Assembly: GCA_001936135.1 (NCBI GenBank)
Contig: CP012811.1
Span: 2,852,001-2,916,000 of the forward strand
Length of the DNA: 64,000 nt
Direction of reading: 5' to 3'
Source: Saccharomycopsis fibuligera x Saccharomycopsis cf. fibuligera
Lineage: Eukaryota > Ascomycota > Saccharomycetes > Ascoideales > Saccharomycopsidaceae
Shown piece after piece: positions 1 to 11,335 of the stretch. Every line of letters begins with the position of its first letter. Position 1 is the first letter of the stretch. The notes under the pieces are model-generated. The model worked only from the letters and a program-made list of their open reading frames with translations, did not search any database and was not told the origin of the DNA. A program made the position numbers and the translations under genes.

Positions 1-1119
1 GCTTTGTTTTGTGAACCTGATTTGTTATTGTTGGATGAACCTTCCAATATGTTGGATGTTCCTTCTATTACTTTCTTGGCAAACTACCTACAGTCATATC
101 CTGCCACTGTTTTGGTTGTCTCCCACGATCGTGCATTCTTGAATGATGTTGCTACCGATATAATATACCAACACTCTGAAAGATTGGATTACTACAGAGG
201 TGCTAACTTTGATTCCTTCTACTCTACCAAAGAAGAAAGAAGAAAGAATGCTAAGAAAGAATACGAGAACCAATTGGCTTACAGAAAGCATTTACAAGAA
301 TTTATTGACAAATTCAGATACAATGCCGCTAAATCATCGGAAGCTCAATCTAGAATTAAAAAATTGGAAAAATTGCCAGTTTTGGAAGCTCCAGAAGAAG
401 ACAAAACTGTTACATTCAAGTTCCCAGATGTGGAGAAGTTATCTCCGCCTATTTTGCAATTACAGGAGGTTACTTTTGGTTATTCTCCTGAAAGATTATT
501 ATTACAAAATGTTAATTTTGATATTCAAATGGACTCAAGAATTGCAATTGTTGGTGCTAACGGTTGCGGTAAAACAACGTTATTGAAAATTTTGATGGAA
601 ACTTTGAGACCTCTAAATGGTTATGTTTCCAAGAATGCTAGATTAAGAATAGGTTACTTTGCTCAACATCACGTTGATGCTATGGATTTGAATACCAATG
701 CTGTTACTTGGATGTCTAAGACGTACCCTGGCAAAACTGATGAAGAATACCGTCGCCATTTAGGTGCCTTTGGTATCACTGGTTCTTTAGGTTTACAAAA
801 AATGCAATTATTATCTGGTGGTCAAAAATCCAGAGTTGCTTTTGCCGCTTTATGTTTGAGTAATCCACATATCTTGATTTTGGATGAGCCCTCTAACCAT
901 CTTGATACTTCAGGTTTGGATGCATTATCTGATGCTCTTAAGAATTTTGCTGGTGGTGTTTTGATGGTTTCTCACGATGTGAGTATCATTGATTCTGTTT
1001 GTAATGAAATTTGGGTGAGTGAAGATGGTCTAGTGAAGAGATTTGACGGAACAATTTATGATTACAAAAAATACATTCTTGCTAATGCTGATAAGAGTGG
1101 TGTTGTTGCTAAGCAGTAA
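1..1119 (+). CDS. ARB1: ABCF ATPase Arb1, C-terminal part (5' end outside window)
   Basis: The reading frame is open from base 1, so the gene begins upstream; about 372 of roughly 610 residues are present. What remains is the end of the first nucleotide-binding domain (Walker B LLLLDEPSNMLD, H-loop VSHDRAF), the basic inter-domain linker (KEERRKNAKKEYENQ), and the whole second domain: Walker A GANGCGKTT, signature LLSGGQKSR, Walker B LILDEPSNHLD and the switch histidine in MVSHD. It has no membrane segments, as expected for an ABCF protein. In budding yeast Arb1 is a soluble ATPase needed for 40S and 60S ribosome biogenesis and for ribosome-quality-control tRNA cleavage. Leucine is nearly always TTG or TTA, the codon bias of a highly expressed gene. 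It converges on DIS3 with only 77 bp between the stops. Confidence 0.96.
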   Translation, partial: ALFCEPDLLLLDEPSNMLDVPSITFLANYLQSYPATVLVVSHDRAFLNDVATDIIYQHSERLDYYRGANFDSFYSTKEERRKNAKKEYENQLAYRKHLQEFIDKFRYNAAKSSEAQSRIKKLEKLPVLEAPEEDKTVTFKFPDVEKLSPPILQLQEVTFGYSPERLLLQNVNFDIQMDSRIAIVGANGCGKTTLLKILMETLRPLNGYVSKNARLRIGYFAQHHVDAMDLNTNAVTWMSKTYPGKTDEEYRRHLGAFGITGSLGLQKMQLLSGGQKSRVAFAALCLSNPHILILDEPSNHLDTSGLDALSDALKNFAGGVLMVSHDVSIIDSVCNEIWVSEDGLVKRFDGTIYDYKKYILANADKSGVVAKQ

Positions 1120-1196
1120 ATATAGATTTTATCAATTTCAATTATACAATTGGAAAACATATATAATAAATAAGGGTCATTAAATTTAGCAATTTT

Positions 1197-4154
1197 TTAA
1201 ACAAGCACTAATTGTGCTTTACGTTTACTTGTAGCTGGATCCAATATCGATTTGATTTGAACATTAACATGATCAAACACTGCCACGGTTCTGCTTTCTC
1301 CTGCCTTATCTTTGAAACTCAAAGAATAAGAGTCATCATCGTAATTGGCAGTATTGACATCGCCAAGAATTTCCAATTTAATCAAACCTTCAATACCAAA
1401 TTTAGGAACTAAGACAACAATACCGTTGGAAAAGACCTTGATGACATAACCCTCTTGTTCGTCCTGGGTGTTATTCTTCATCACTTGACCAACATAGTAT
1501 TCAATACTGGCTCTACCAGCAAACTGAGCATTTCTGTGGCGCTTATTAATATTCTTACAAATCAACTCCATCTTACCCTTGTCACGATGACTGAAATCCA
1601 AAGATTCGTATCCTATAGCAGCGGCCAATTGTCTGTGAGCAACCACATCACAATAACGACGGATTGGGGAAGTAAAGTGAGTATAGATCTCACTTGCTAA
1701 ACCATAATGCCTAAATTCACCGTAACTGTACATTCCAGCAGGGAAATATTCAGCTGCCATCATACAACGCGTAGCCATAATTCTTAATAATGTATTGAAG
1801 TAAGAATCATTTCTGTCAATGCAACGATCTAAAGAATCTGCCAAGGCTTTTGAAGAGTCTAAGGAAATGTGCATATTTTTCCTCACGCTCAACATCTCAT
1901 TTAATACTTCGAAATTCGTAGCTGGAGGTGCTGCGTGTCTTCTAAGCATTGCTGTTTGCGGGAAAGCATCATAAATCTTTTGAGCAACAGATATATTAGC
2001 TAACAACATGAATTCTTCCACCAAAGAGTTTGTAGCTAATAATTTTTTGATTTCAACTTCACCTGGATCAGCGGTTTCGCTTTCCATGTGAACTTTAACC
2101 TCTGGACTTGCCAAATTCAATGCACCGGCTGCCATTCTCTTTTGTTTGAGTTTGATTGATAAATCCAAAAGAGCTCTCATTCCTTTGGTTAATTCATCTT
2201 GATTATTCTCATCATCAATACGGATTTGTGCTTGTTCATATGAAAATGCTTCACGAGACTTGATTATCGATTTGTGAAAATTAACATCCACAATGTTTGC
2301 TTCACTATCTAATGTCCAGATAACTGAGAAAGAAAATCTGTCAACATATGGTTTCAAAGAACACAAATCTGTACCTAACAACATTGGCAACATATCTATA
2401 CGCTTGTCCACTAGATACACAGATGTACCTCGAGACGCACCTTCGGCATCTAATGGCGTATTTGGCTTCACAAAATGCGTCACATCGGCAATATGTACAC
2501 CAACTTCCCAATTACCATCTGGCAACTGTTTAGCGTGCAAAGCATCATCGATATCCACACAGCCTGGAGGATCAATAGAACAAACTAATTTATCTCTAAA
2601 ATCTTTTCTCTTTTTAATTTGCTCGTCACCATCAAGTTTTTCTGGAACTTTCCAGTTGTGTCCTTCTTTTGGCAAACAATCTAAAACTTTTTTACTAAAT
2701 GGCCTATATTCAACATCATGTTCTAAAAGTAACGCTTCAGTTTCAGCTTCAACAGATTCAATAGCACCTAAAGATCTAACAAAGTGACCTTCAGGATATT
2801 TAGAAGTACTCGGCCATGAGTCAACTGCAACCACAATTCGTTGTCCTAAGAGTTCTCTTGCTTTTCTGGTACGAATTCTAATTTTTGGTAATGATCTATC
2901 CATCAAAATAACAAAACAATTTCTTGGTGCATTAGAAACATGAGTATCTTTGCCAACAGAGTTTTCAGAAATTTGACCAACATAGAATCTCCAACTTCGT
3001 TTGCTGATACCGACTACTTTAGCAGTCGGTTGCACTTTATTAGCACCCTCTTCAGATGATGCCTTTTGAGCTTCCTTGGCTAAGAATAATCTTTCTTTAT
3101 CGGAAATGATTGAATTTTGACTGACATCAGTTTCTTCCGCATTGTCATTAGCATCCAAGTTCTCTTCTTCAATGATTTCAGTAGATGGGGTTTTCCACTT
3201 AGATTTTGGTAACAATTCAACAACAACTTGGTCACCATTAAAACTTCTATTCAAATTTTCTCTTCCCAAGATAATCAAAGGTTTTTTAAATGCTGGAACG
3301 GATACTGTACCTTCCAAGAAATTGTAAGATGAAATGTTGATTGAACCTTGATATAATGTGCCTGTTTTGATACCTCCCATAAGTCTCGCGGTGGTATAAT
3401 ATTGAGGAAATTTGGTTTCGTTATGGTGATTAAATGACGGAGTATTTTCCAAATTTGGTAAGAAGTCTTTCAAGTCATCGGCATTTGGTAGGTTATTAAC
3501 ATAACTTTCCAACGATTCAGCAATAACACCTTCTTTCAAGGCCTTCTCTCTGTTATCTTTATCATTACAAATAAAAACAACATTTATCTTTTTCACTTTC
3601 TTATCTTGATGTTGCTGCAAGTGATTTTGGTAGAAAACACAACACTTTCTGATTGCGCGATCATTTCTATCATTTATGGTCTCATTCAAGTTTCTATTGA
3701 CAAAGGTCTCTTCGAAAAACTCATTGTGAAAGACAACATATCTTTTTTCATCTGATTTGCACAAACCTCTCAATCTGGTGTATATCGGGAAAGATCTGTT
3801 TCTAACTTCTTCCAAAACTGTTTGAGGAATAATAACATCGAAGAAGCCATTATTGTTTTCTAAAAGATCAATTGCTTGAAGGACAATATTAGTGTCTACC
3901 ACCAAATAATGGTGGCCATAGGCCTTGGCATAAACAGGAGCTTCAGACAACACAAACTGTGGAAGCTGATTATTAGCATCTGGCTTTACTATTTCTGGAC
4001 ATTTGGTGCATGTCTTTGAATAGCAAGGAATATCATCTCTCAAGTAGTGTTCTCTGACAATCTTAGTAGCCCCTCCGTTTCTAGATCTCACAAAAACTTT
4101 CTGAGTAACTGTGAGGCCACTCGATAATCTTTTCTTTGGTACCACTGTAGCCAT
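1197..4154 (-). CDS. DIS3: Exosome catalytic subunit Dis3/Rrp44 (3'-5' exo- and endoribonuclease)
   Basis: A 985-residue protein, close to the usual ~1,000. Order: the CR3 cysteine motif (C44, C49, C52); a PIN endonuclease domain with its acidic residues in place (D87 in VVDTN, E116, the NDRND motif near 162-165, D198 in FICND); two cold-shock domains; the RNB exonuclease domain with the D528-D537 cluster ([12 protein letters not shown]), which holds the metal-binding aspartates; and a C-terminal S1 domain ([19 protein letters not shown]). Both nuclease centres therefore look intact. The protein is the only catalytically active core subunit of the RNA exosome, processing and degrading rRNA, snoRNA and cryptic transcripts in nucleus and cytoplasm. 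The start at [10 protein letters not shown] matches the family N-terminus just before the strongly conserved [19 protein letters not shown] segment. Divergent from PFF1. Confidence 0.98.
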   Translation of the reverse strand: MATVVPKKRLSSGLTVTQKVFVRSRNGGATKIVREHYLRDDIPCYSKTCTKCPEIVKPDANNQLPQFVLSEAPVYAKAYGHHYLVVDTNIVLQAIDLLENNNGFFDVIIPQTVLEEVRNRSFPIYTRLRGLCKSDEKRYVVFHNEFFEETFVNRNLNETINDRNDRAIRKCCVFYQNHLQQHQDKKVKKINVVFICNDKDNREKALKEGVIAESLESYVNNLPNADDLKDFLPNLENTPSFNHHNETKFPQYYTTARLMGGIKTGTLYQGSINISSYNFLEGTVSVPAFKKPLIILGRENLNRSFNGDQVVVELLPKSKWKTPSTEIIEEENLDANDNAEETDVSQNSIISDKERLFLAKEAQKASSEEGANKVQPTAKVVGISKRSWRFYVGQISENSVGKDTHVSNAPRNCFVILMDRSLPKIRIRTRKARELLGQRIVVAVDSWPSTSKYPEGHFVRSLGAIESVEAETEALLLEHDVEYRPFSKKVLDCLPKEGHNWKVPEKLDGDEQIKKRKDFRDKLVCSIDPPGCVDIDDALHAKQLPDGNWEVGVHIADVTHFVKPNTPLDAEGASRGTSVYLVDKRIDMLPMLLGTDLCSLKPYVDRFSFSVIWTLDSEANIVDVNFHKSIIKSREAFSYEQAQIRIDDENNQDELTKGMRALLDLSIKLKQKRMAAGALNLASPEVKVHMESETADPGEVEIKKLLATNSLVEEFMLLANISVAQKIYDAFPQTAMLRRHAAPPATNFEVLNEMLSVRKNMHISLDSSKALADSLDRCIDRNDSYFNTLLRIMATRCMMAAEYFPAGMYSYGEFRHYGLASEIYTHFTSPIRRYCDVVAHRQLAAAIGYESLDFSHRDKGKMELICKNINKRHRNAQFAGRASIEYYVGQVMKNNTQDEQEGYVIKVFSNGIVVLVPKFGIEGLIKLEILGDVNTANYDDDSYSLSFKDKAGESRTVAVFDHVNVQIKSILDPATSKRKAQLVLV

Positions 4155-4458
4155 ATCTGTATTGAAATGAAAGTAGTGGTTCGTATGGTAACTACTACAC
4201 TATTGCCACTGTCTTATGTTGTAATTTGTAATTCGAAGAGAAAAGTTTTCTGCATAAAGAAAAAAAAAAAAAGGCATCGTGCAGTCCTGCTAGGGGCCGC
4301 CCCAAGAGTGCTTTTAGCATGGTGCATCGGACAGAAACAGGAAAACGGAATTGCCGTCTTCATTAAGATTATCGTTATCACCAAGTACACGGTCAACAAC
4401 TCTTCTGTTCCTCCCAAAACAGCAGCCGTTGAAATTGATTTCAGCGATATTTGTGATC
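4155..4458. promoter_or_regulatory. Divergent promoter DIS3 / PFF1
   Basis: 304 bp between the two start codons. It holds an A-run at 4259-4272 (A13 interrupted once) and a GC-richer stretch at 4285-4330. No TATA box or known operator is clear. In-frame sequence upstream of the PFF1 start (from 4351) is read here as 5' leader, not coding. Confidence 0.6.
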
Positions 4459-7400
4459 ATGGCTAACGGTAAAGGGTCCAAGTTTCATTCCAGGAACGCC
4501 AATTCCTTTAGCGCCAAAGTGGCGAGCTTCTTTAGCGGTCTTTTCAAGTTCAGAAAGACGTCATTAACATTGTTTGCCGTTCTTGCTTATGTTATAGTCA
4601 TCGCCTTGGACTTCTACGCCGAGTACTCAGCATTGAGTGTCCCTAGCCCCGAACCATACTATCTCAAGTCTGCTTGGTACGATTTACAGAAAATTTCCGA
4701 AAAACCGCATCCTTATCATTCCCATGCCAATGATGAGGTTTATGAATACGTTTACAACAGAGCACTTTCTTACGCCGAACGCAATTCATCATTGATACAA
4801 GTGTGCACGGATTTTGGTCAAGGCTCACTTTATAAGCAAAGAGATGTCTTCAACGATAGTTCTACTGATGCAAGAATTATATATTTTGAGTCTGGTAATG
4901 TTTTAGTAAAAATTCAAGGTTCTAACCCAAGTTTATCTGCGGTTTTAGTTAGTGCCCATTTTGATTCTGTGCCTACTGCATATGGGACTACTGATGATGG
5001 GATGGGTATTGCTTCCATGTTTGGTATTTTGGATTATTATTCAAGTAGTAGCAAACAGCCAGAAAGATCAATTGTATTCAACTTTAACAATGACGAGGAA
5101 TTTGGGTTACTAGGTGCCACTTCTTTCTTCAATCACAAATGGTCCAAAGAAGTCGAGTACTTCATAAATTTGGAAGGTACTGGGGCTGGCGGTAGAGCCA
5201 TCTTGTTCAGAGCAACAAACTACGGACTTGCCAAATATTACAAGTACGTTCCTTCCCCTTTTGCTTCTTCAATTTTTCAAGAAGGATTTAGCAAGCGGTT
5301 TATCAGTAGTGAAACAGATTATAAAGTTTATGCTCAAAACGGCTTGAAGGGTTTTGATATAGCATTTTACAAACCAAGATCGTTATATCATACTGCAAGG
5401 GATTCAATTGATGGTACAACAAAAGGTTCATTGTACCATATGTTAAGCAACAGTTTACTGTTAACTCAAAAGCTCGCTAATGAGCAGGAAATTGATGATG
5501 ATGAAAGTGAAGCAGTGTATTTTGACATTCTCGGAAAATTTTTGGTTATTTTCTCTATCAATGCTTTATACACTTTCAACATTATTTTGTTAGTTGTTAT
5601 CCCTGTAATAATTATAGTGTTACTTATTGTGATATTCAAAAGAGGAACATGGAGAATAACACATTCAAAGGTGTCATCATTGATAAGATTACCTGTGAGC
5701 TTGGTCATTTCAGGAGTAATCGCAGATTGGATAGGCGATTTAATTCAACATAAAAACCCATTAATAGTCTCGCTCAACTACAACATTGTATTGCTAGTGT
5801 TGACGGCAACTGTGTTGTTATCTAATTATATTGTTTTAAATTTCTTCAATAACGTTCTGAGGATCCATGATCAAAAGCTGGTCGTCTTATTGGAATTAAC
5901 ATTTTTTTCATGGATTGTGACTATTGTGGCAACAGTCAGAGAAAGACCTCAAAGTGTCAGTACCGGTGAGTGGTTACCGACAGTGTTATATATTCTATTG
6001 AGTGTCAGTTCTATTTTTGGATTATTAGGTCTTGCTGTTAAGAGAAATAGTGTGCCAACTGTTAACATTATCGACTATGGAGCAACTGGTCAGCATTATT
6101 TGGATGTAGAAATACAGCAGCAACCATCAGAAGCTACAGAACATGATAATGAACAGCTGCATGAAGCAATTCAAAATGGTCAAGATGAGAGAGATGATGA
6201 ACCAAACAGTGTAGGTCAATCTACTGCTAATGACGAGGAAGATGCAGAGGCTTCTGATGAGGCGTCACCGTTGCTTGGCGGTGATACAGCCAACGAGGAC
6301 AGAAATACAGCCAATGGCGATATTAGACAAAAAATCAGAAAAGCGGCCATTGACTCTTTGAATTATGACTGGTCATTACAATTTTTCATATTAGTTCCAA
6401 CTGCTCTTTATTTCATTTACTTCAATGTTCATGAAATGTTGCAAGCAATTTACCAGAACTCACAAGATGGTACTGCATCGGTCAAACAGGTTTTTTTTTT
6501 CCTTAAAGCTTTTGCTTTTGTCTTTTCTATTCCAATTATTGCATTTTCTCACAAATTAAATTACTTTTTGAGATTAGGATTGTTTTTGGCAATAATTTTT
6601 GGTACCCTTATTGCTACATATACATTCCCATTCAATTACAACAATCCTTTAAAGATTTCATTCTATCAGCAAATTGACTTGGATGCTGAAGCACAGCCAA
6701 TAGTGAATATTATTGGAAGCAAATCATACATAAAGCCATTTTTACAAGACCTTCCAAGTATCAAAGAAGCAAAAACTAACATTCATTGTATTGACAATTC
6801 AAGAAGGCCAGGTCAAGAAGTTTGCAGTTATAGAGGCCTTGATCCAAATTTGGTAGGTAATAAAACTGGTAAAACTAATTTTGATGATATTTTGTCTGTC
6901 AAAGTTTTGAAAAATAGCAACAACAATAGCGATAAAGTGTCACCATACGAGCCATTGAGCGCCGAATTTTTGATTAAAGTGAAAGATAACAGACAGTGTG
7001 TCTTAACGTTTAACAGTACCAGTTATAAGTCATTTCAATACGGTAAATCGCCATTGCGTCTTTTGACAATTTACCATGATGACAACAATACCTATGATAA
7101 TTACAGCAAAGTGCTGGTAACTGGCTATACCGGCAGTTCAGTGTCACAGGGCCAGCAAGTGGGCTTTACCACATTGCCTACCGGATACTCAAAGGATAAA
7201 GATGGTAACGATTATTTTAAATGGTTCAAAGGTATTGATCAGGTGCAAATTCATAAAACTAATTGGACACAACCACATTACCATGTCGGAGTACAGTGGA
7301 TTCCTAGATGGTTTGATGATGATGATGAGGACGGCAATAGTGTTGATGATGAACAAGATAGTAACAACAGACTTAACAAGTTGGGTATTAATATTGAATG

Positions 7401-7557
7401 CTATTGGGGCGAATATGATACCGAAGTACAAGTCGGTAAAGATATTGTGCGCAAAGTGCCTGCTTATGATGAATTGTTGCAATACAGTCCAAACTACATT
7501 GTGTACACTAAGACGTATCCTGGGTTAGTTATTTTGAAAAAGTATATTGAGTTGTGA
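4459..7557 (+). CDS. PFF1: Vacuolar membrane M28 metalloprotease Pff1
   Basis: About 1,032 residues from ATG 4459, chosen because MANGKG... leads directly into the basic segment and first membrane helix (FAVLAYVIVIALDFY); an upstream ATG at 4351 in the same frame would add 36 residues with no family support. The M28 zinc-peptidase domain follows: H167 and D169 in AHFDSVP, D179 in TTDDGMG, the NDEEFG catalytic/zinc glutamates near 212, LEGTGAGG, and the distal histidine in LYHTARDS. After it come eight or so hydrophobic helices split by an acidic, disordered loop (roughly residues 550-640, with DEEDAEASDEASPLL), then a C-terminal lumenal domain with N-glycosylation sequons and the family motif CYWGEYD. 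This is the multi-spanning vacuolar aminopeptidase-like family member; its physiological substrates are not well defined. Confidence 0.96.
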   Translation: MANGKGSKFHSRNANSFSAKVASFFSGLFKFRKTSLTLFAVLAYVIVIALDFYAEYSALSVPSPEPYYLKSAWYDLQKISEKPHPYHSHANDEVYEYVYNRALSYAERNSSLIQVCTDFGQGSLYKQRDVFNDSSTDARIIYFESGNVLVKIQGSNPSLSAVLVSAHFDSVPTAYGTTDDGMGIASMFGILDYYSSSSKQPERSIVFNFNNDEEFGLLGATSFFNHKWSKEVEYFINLEGTGAGGRAILFRATNYGLAKYYKYVPSPFASSIFQEGFSKRFISSETDYKVYAQNGLKGFDIAFYKPRSLYHTARDSIDGTTKGSLYHMLSNSLLLTQKLANEQEIDDDESEAVYFDILGKFLVIFSINALYTFNIILLVVIPVIIIVLLIVIFKRGTWRITHSKVSSLIRLPVSLVISGVIADWIGDLIQHKNPLIVSLNYNIVLLVLTATVLLSNYIVLNFFNNVLRIHDQKLVVLLELTFFSWIVTIVATVRERPQSVSTGEWLPTVLYILLSVSSIFGLLGLAVKRNSVPTVNIIDYGATGQHYLDVEIQQQPSEATEHDNEQLHEAIQNGQDERDDEPNSVGQSTANDEEDAEASDEASPLLGGDTANEDRNTANGDIRQKIRKAAIDSLNYDWSLQFFILVPTALYFIYFNVHEMLQAIYQNSQDGTASVKQVFFFLKAFAFVFSIPIIAFSHKLNYFLRLGLFLAIIFGTLIATYTFPFNYNNPLKISFYQQIDLDAEAQPIVNIIGSKSYIKPFLQDLPSIKEAKTNIHCIDNSRRPGQEVCSYRGLDPNLVGNKTGKTNFDDILSVKVLKNSNNNSDKVSPYEPLSAEFLIKVKDNRQCVLTFNSTSYKSFQYGKSPLRLLTIYHDDNNTYDNYSKVLVTGYTGSSVSQGQQVGFTTLPTGYSKDKDGNDYFKWFKGIDQVQIHKTNWTQPHYHVGVQWIPRWFDDDDEDGNSVDDEQDSNNRLNKLGINIECYWGEYDTEVQVGKDIVRKVPAYDELLQYSPNYIVYTKTYPGLVILKKYIEL

Positions 7558-7918
7558 TTTCTCTTGGAAGCGGTAAATTTTTCTAAGAAAAAAAAGGAAA
7601 AAAAGGTGCTGTTTTGTTTTCCAATTTATCTAATTTGTTGTTGTTTTTCTATCTTTTTTATCTTTTTATATTTTTATTCTCAACACTTATTGTTGCTTGA
7701 ATAGTTTTATGTGCTATAAAAATATAACTTTGTGTTCAATCAAACCTTCACGGAAGATTTCCAATCGTAAACACCTGCATCTGAAGATATGAAAGCGGCA
7801 GTCTACCAACATAGATTGAGTACCCGTGTCATTATAAAGTAAACTGCTAGGGAGTTCGACAGGTTGCGTATGTAATTTGATATATATATTTACTTTAAGT
7901 AGCCAGCCTTTTGCTCGC

Positions 7919-7932
7919 TAGTCTATAGACTA
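7919..7932. repeat. 14-bp perfect palindrome
   Basis: TAGTCTA followed by its reverse complement TAGACTA, with no spacer. Confidence 0.85.
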
Positions 7933-8052
7933 ATCAGAGAAGTTTTATTGAGTCCACTAAAATTTGAGTTAGCTTAAGATTGAATTATTCAAATAACTGT
8001 AACACATACAAAAACCTGAAAGACTACGCAAGATGTTACATTGACAATCCCA

Positions 8053-8066
8053 ATGCATTAATGCAT
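8053..8066. repeat. 14-bp perfect palindrome
   Basis: ATGCATT followed by AATGCAT; lies 120 bp from the palindrome at 7919. Confidence 0.85.
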
Positions 8067-8294
8067 AAAGACACACAATGCTCAAAACAAAGAGAAGAAA
8101 ATCAAACCGAATTTTGATCTTGCTTACAATAATTCGAGACAGGATGAAATTGGGCTAATGGTTGATGCCAGATCGAGGGCATTTTACCTGCCACGAGTAC
8201 TCATCACTCTAACACTTGCACTTGCTAAGCACCACCTCTTACGAAATATGTTCCTGCTTGAGTTCAAACAAATTGGTACTTCGAGGCAAAGACA

Positions 8295-8315
8295 GCAGCG
8301 CACTTGGTGCGCTGC
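8295..8315. repeat. GC-rich hairpin, 9-bp perfect stem, 3-nt loop
   Basis: GCAGCGCAC (8295-8303), loop TTG, GTGCGCTGC (8307-8315). Seven of nine pairs are G:C in otherwise AT-rich DNA. Confidence 0.85.
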
Positions 8316-8450
8316 AGTAGGCGATATATAAATTACACGGCATGCATTTTTATAAGAAAATATATACTGATTAGAGTAGGACTACCGAACAGCAGTTTAC
8401 GAGACAACTTCGACCATACAGAAAGCATATGCTATGCATGCGAGCAAATA

Positions 8451-8526
8451 ACCACAAAATTGTGGTGCTGATGGCAAATCAGAAACTGATCTGCCACTCG
8501 TGTATCAGATTACCCTAGAGGTAATC
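8451..8526. repeat. Three consecutive short hairpins
   Basis: Hairpin 1: ACCACA (8451-8456), loop AAAT, TGTGGT (8461-8466). Hairpin 2: arms 8473-8482 and 8486-8495, nine of ten positions paired, loop AAA. Hairpin 3: GATTACC (8508-8514), loop CTAGA, GGTAATC (8520-8526). A 10-bp palindrome (AGCATATGCT, 8424-8433) lies just upstream. The spacing resembles a folded RNA, but I see no tRNA A or B box and no snoRNA box pair. Confidence 0.6.
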
Positions 8527-9352
8527 CTTCGGGAAACAAAAAATACCGTATATTTCAAGAATAGCATGTTTCTGCTTCTGTTTCTGCTTCTGCTATCGTT
8601 GGTGATTTGTGCTTTGCGTTTTGCACTACGCCATTTGCGCTTATTGTCTAATGTTTGAGGTGTCTGTATGTCTGTCGCAGTTTCCTAATTTGGGAGATAC
8701 TTTCGAATATTTAAATTTCCAACGAATAGAACAGTTTAATTTTTAATCAGTAGAATATTTCTTATACACTGGGCAGAGCAGAACGCGTTCCCCATACTTT
8801 ATATTCTGTGATGACACCATTACAGGGCATGGCCTAAGACAATTAGTTATTATGAGAATATAATAGTTATGTGCTTGTTCAGAAGACAGAAAACTTGTGT
8901 AAATCAGAAGATTTTGTCTTCAAACTTAGGCAAAGTTAATGAAAGTATTTTAAACTTATACTGACTAGCCTAATCCTATAGTATTGAAAACGTCTATTGT
9001 AAGCATTCACTGCTTTTTTCTTCTCATTTAACATTTCTTAAGTCTTATACCGTTTTGCAAGAAAAGCAAGAACAAATTCCAAGCTCAAACAAGCCCATTG
9101 ACGGCAAAATAATCAGGAAAGGCGTCAGTAGAGCTTGTTCTGGTTTTCTGTTGTTGTCCATTATGCCTTATTCGGGTCAACAGAGCTAAAAGAACAAACG
9201 CAATAAAGTGAGATTCTAATGACTTGGACTCAAGAAAACTGGGCAAGTTCTAAAGCTATATAAAGCAGCATCATCCTGCAGCCAATTTCCCGAATAGGGA
9301 AAAACGGTTGTATATGCGGTTAAATGCTCTATAACACATGTTCCTGCAATCT

Positions 9353-9366
9353 AATGCTGCAGCATT
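9353..9366. repeat. 14-bp perfect palindrome
   Basis: AATGCTG followed by CAGCATT, no spacer. Confidence 0.85.
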
Positions 9367-11255
9367 TAGTCTTTTACGACCAATATGTCCAGTAATAGCT
9401 AGGCTATTTTGTGGCAGACAAACCATCTTTCTGTGGCTGCAAACTCATTCATCATGCACAGCGTGTGCACACAGACGAGCTTGAAGTTTGAGCTAATTTG
9501 AGAGCTAGCTGATGAAAGCAGGCGTTTATGTGGCTCGTGGTTATGCTTGCTGTAGTCGAGTCTACTGTAGTTGGGTTTCTAGCTTCAGTTTTAACGTTAT
9601 CTACCAAAACTCCAAAGATAAGGCCAGAACGGTGTTTGTTATCGGTAGCATCAAACAATTGATGCCAATTTTCCAAGTATTTATAAATTCAGAAAGAGGA
9701 GAATTATTTTAATTGTGCTCTCACTATTGGGGATAAGTCTTTGCCTACTGTTCTCCTCAGCAAATGTCTTACTTTCGAAACTGTCCCTGATGCTATTTCC
9801 CCCATTCATCAGCTTCTCTTTTCTCTCGTTCTTACTTCAGTTTTTTACGCACAGTACCTAAATTTGGCTGCGGGAATACGCATCTTGCTGTGCTATTCTG
9901 TTCAGAGATCTAACTCCTGAATCAAACAGCAGCTCGGAGAAGGTACTGCGTGATAGATGCTGGAAAAATGGCGCTAATAACAGAAATATCCCCGAAATTG
10001 GATGCATTTATACAATACTTTTACCTTTTTTGTTTTTTCCAAGGTCAGCTTCAAAACTATTGGCTAGGACTGTATAGCAGGCGAGGGCAAATGTGTCGAA
10101 ATTAGCTGACACTATCTTTCTGCGCATAGCTCTTCTTTCACATTCGCAATTATCACTGTGATGATAAGTTTTGCGAACCAGGAGACAAAAAAGGGAAAAA
10201 GTAGTGAATCGATTTCAAAAGACTGAAATTAGACAAATTTCAGATGCATTGAATTTAGAGAGCATTATACGTTTAGTAAGTAGTATACATGCTGTGCGCA
10301 ATCCTAAAGTATATATTTTAATTATAATGAGATTTGAAGATCATCCTTTATTGGGTTTATCTCAATTAATTTAAGATATAACTATAAGCTTGCCAAGATT
10401 ATGGGTCATAGACAAGATAAAATTTCTTGGGTGATCCTCGGCCGAGGTAGAACATCTGTCAGATACCAGATCGCAGGGGAGTGTTAAAGTGATTTTTTTT
10501 TCATGCACTCTGGCAGCAAGAGGAAGCTAAGTGATAACATCTTATGAGCAAAAAGAAAGGAAATAACATGGGCGGGTAGTTATTGATGTATTGGCGTTAC
10601 GTTTTGTCTGGTGGGCCTTGAATCTATATTGGCTAGGGTCACGCAATTCAATTTATTAATACCATATTCGGAGAAGTTATCATAATTACTACTCACATTA
10701 GTATCAGAATTAGGGACATAGATTCCTATTTTGCACGCATTGCCGATATTTGCAACACTAAGTTGTATTATACAACGTACTTTTTCCGAAACTGTTTTTC
10801 ACGATGAAGATATTGTCCATTAGCATTCGGGCATATCACATGGAAACCGTCAACCAAATTACACGGAGCAAGTCTGATTTTCGTCCTGTCTTTCGTTTGC
10901 CAGATGTGTGGGAAATTGGAGTGAATCGTAGGAAAATCACCGATATGCTAATCAACGGCTATTATGATGACAGATTAGTGCTTTTCAGAACTTCTGGAAA
11001 AGTGGTACAGACAAAAGGCACCAGATTTCATACACATTTTCAATATAAATTAAAAGATTGACGGCAGTCCTGTCATAAAAAATGCAATGAAAGCGCTAAT
11101 CTTGGGATCCATAAAGCGGACTGCTATATATTTTGCTCAATAGTACACTTTGAGCTTGAACTCTGCTGCTGTATATAACATAAAACAGTAACAATTGAAA
11201 AACTTGAAATAGCCCCTGTTGCACAACCACTCATGTACGCTATTTATGAATATGA

Positions 11256-11335
11256 TATGCGGCACGCCACCGCATACACATTGACCCGATTATTTATTGT
11301 TTGAGCGGTTAGTTTCAAACAATAGATTCTATTGT
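11256..11335. repeat. Cluster of three adjacent inverted repeats
   Basis: TATGCGG/CCGCATA (11256-11262 and 11270-11276, 7-nt loop); TATTGTTTGA/TCAAACAATA (11295-11304 and 11315-11324, a 10-bp perfect stem with a 10-nt loop); and ACAATAGA-T-TCTATTGT (11319-11335), which overlaps the right arm of the second. The overlap allows two mutually exclusive folds. Confidence 0.75.

Noticed and set aside
8451-8526. tRNA gene
   Set aside because: Three hairpins resemble a cloverleaf, but there is no B box, no A box and no acceptor stem.
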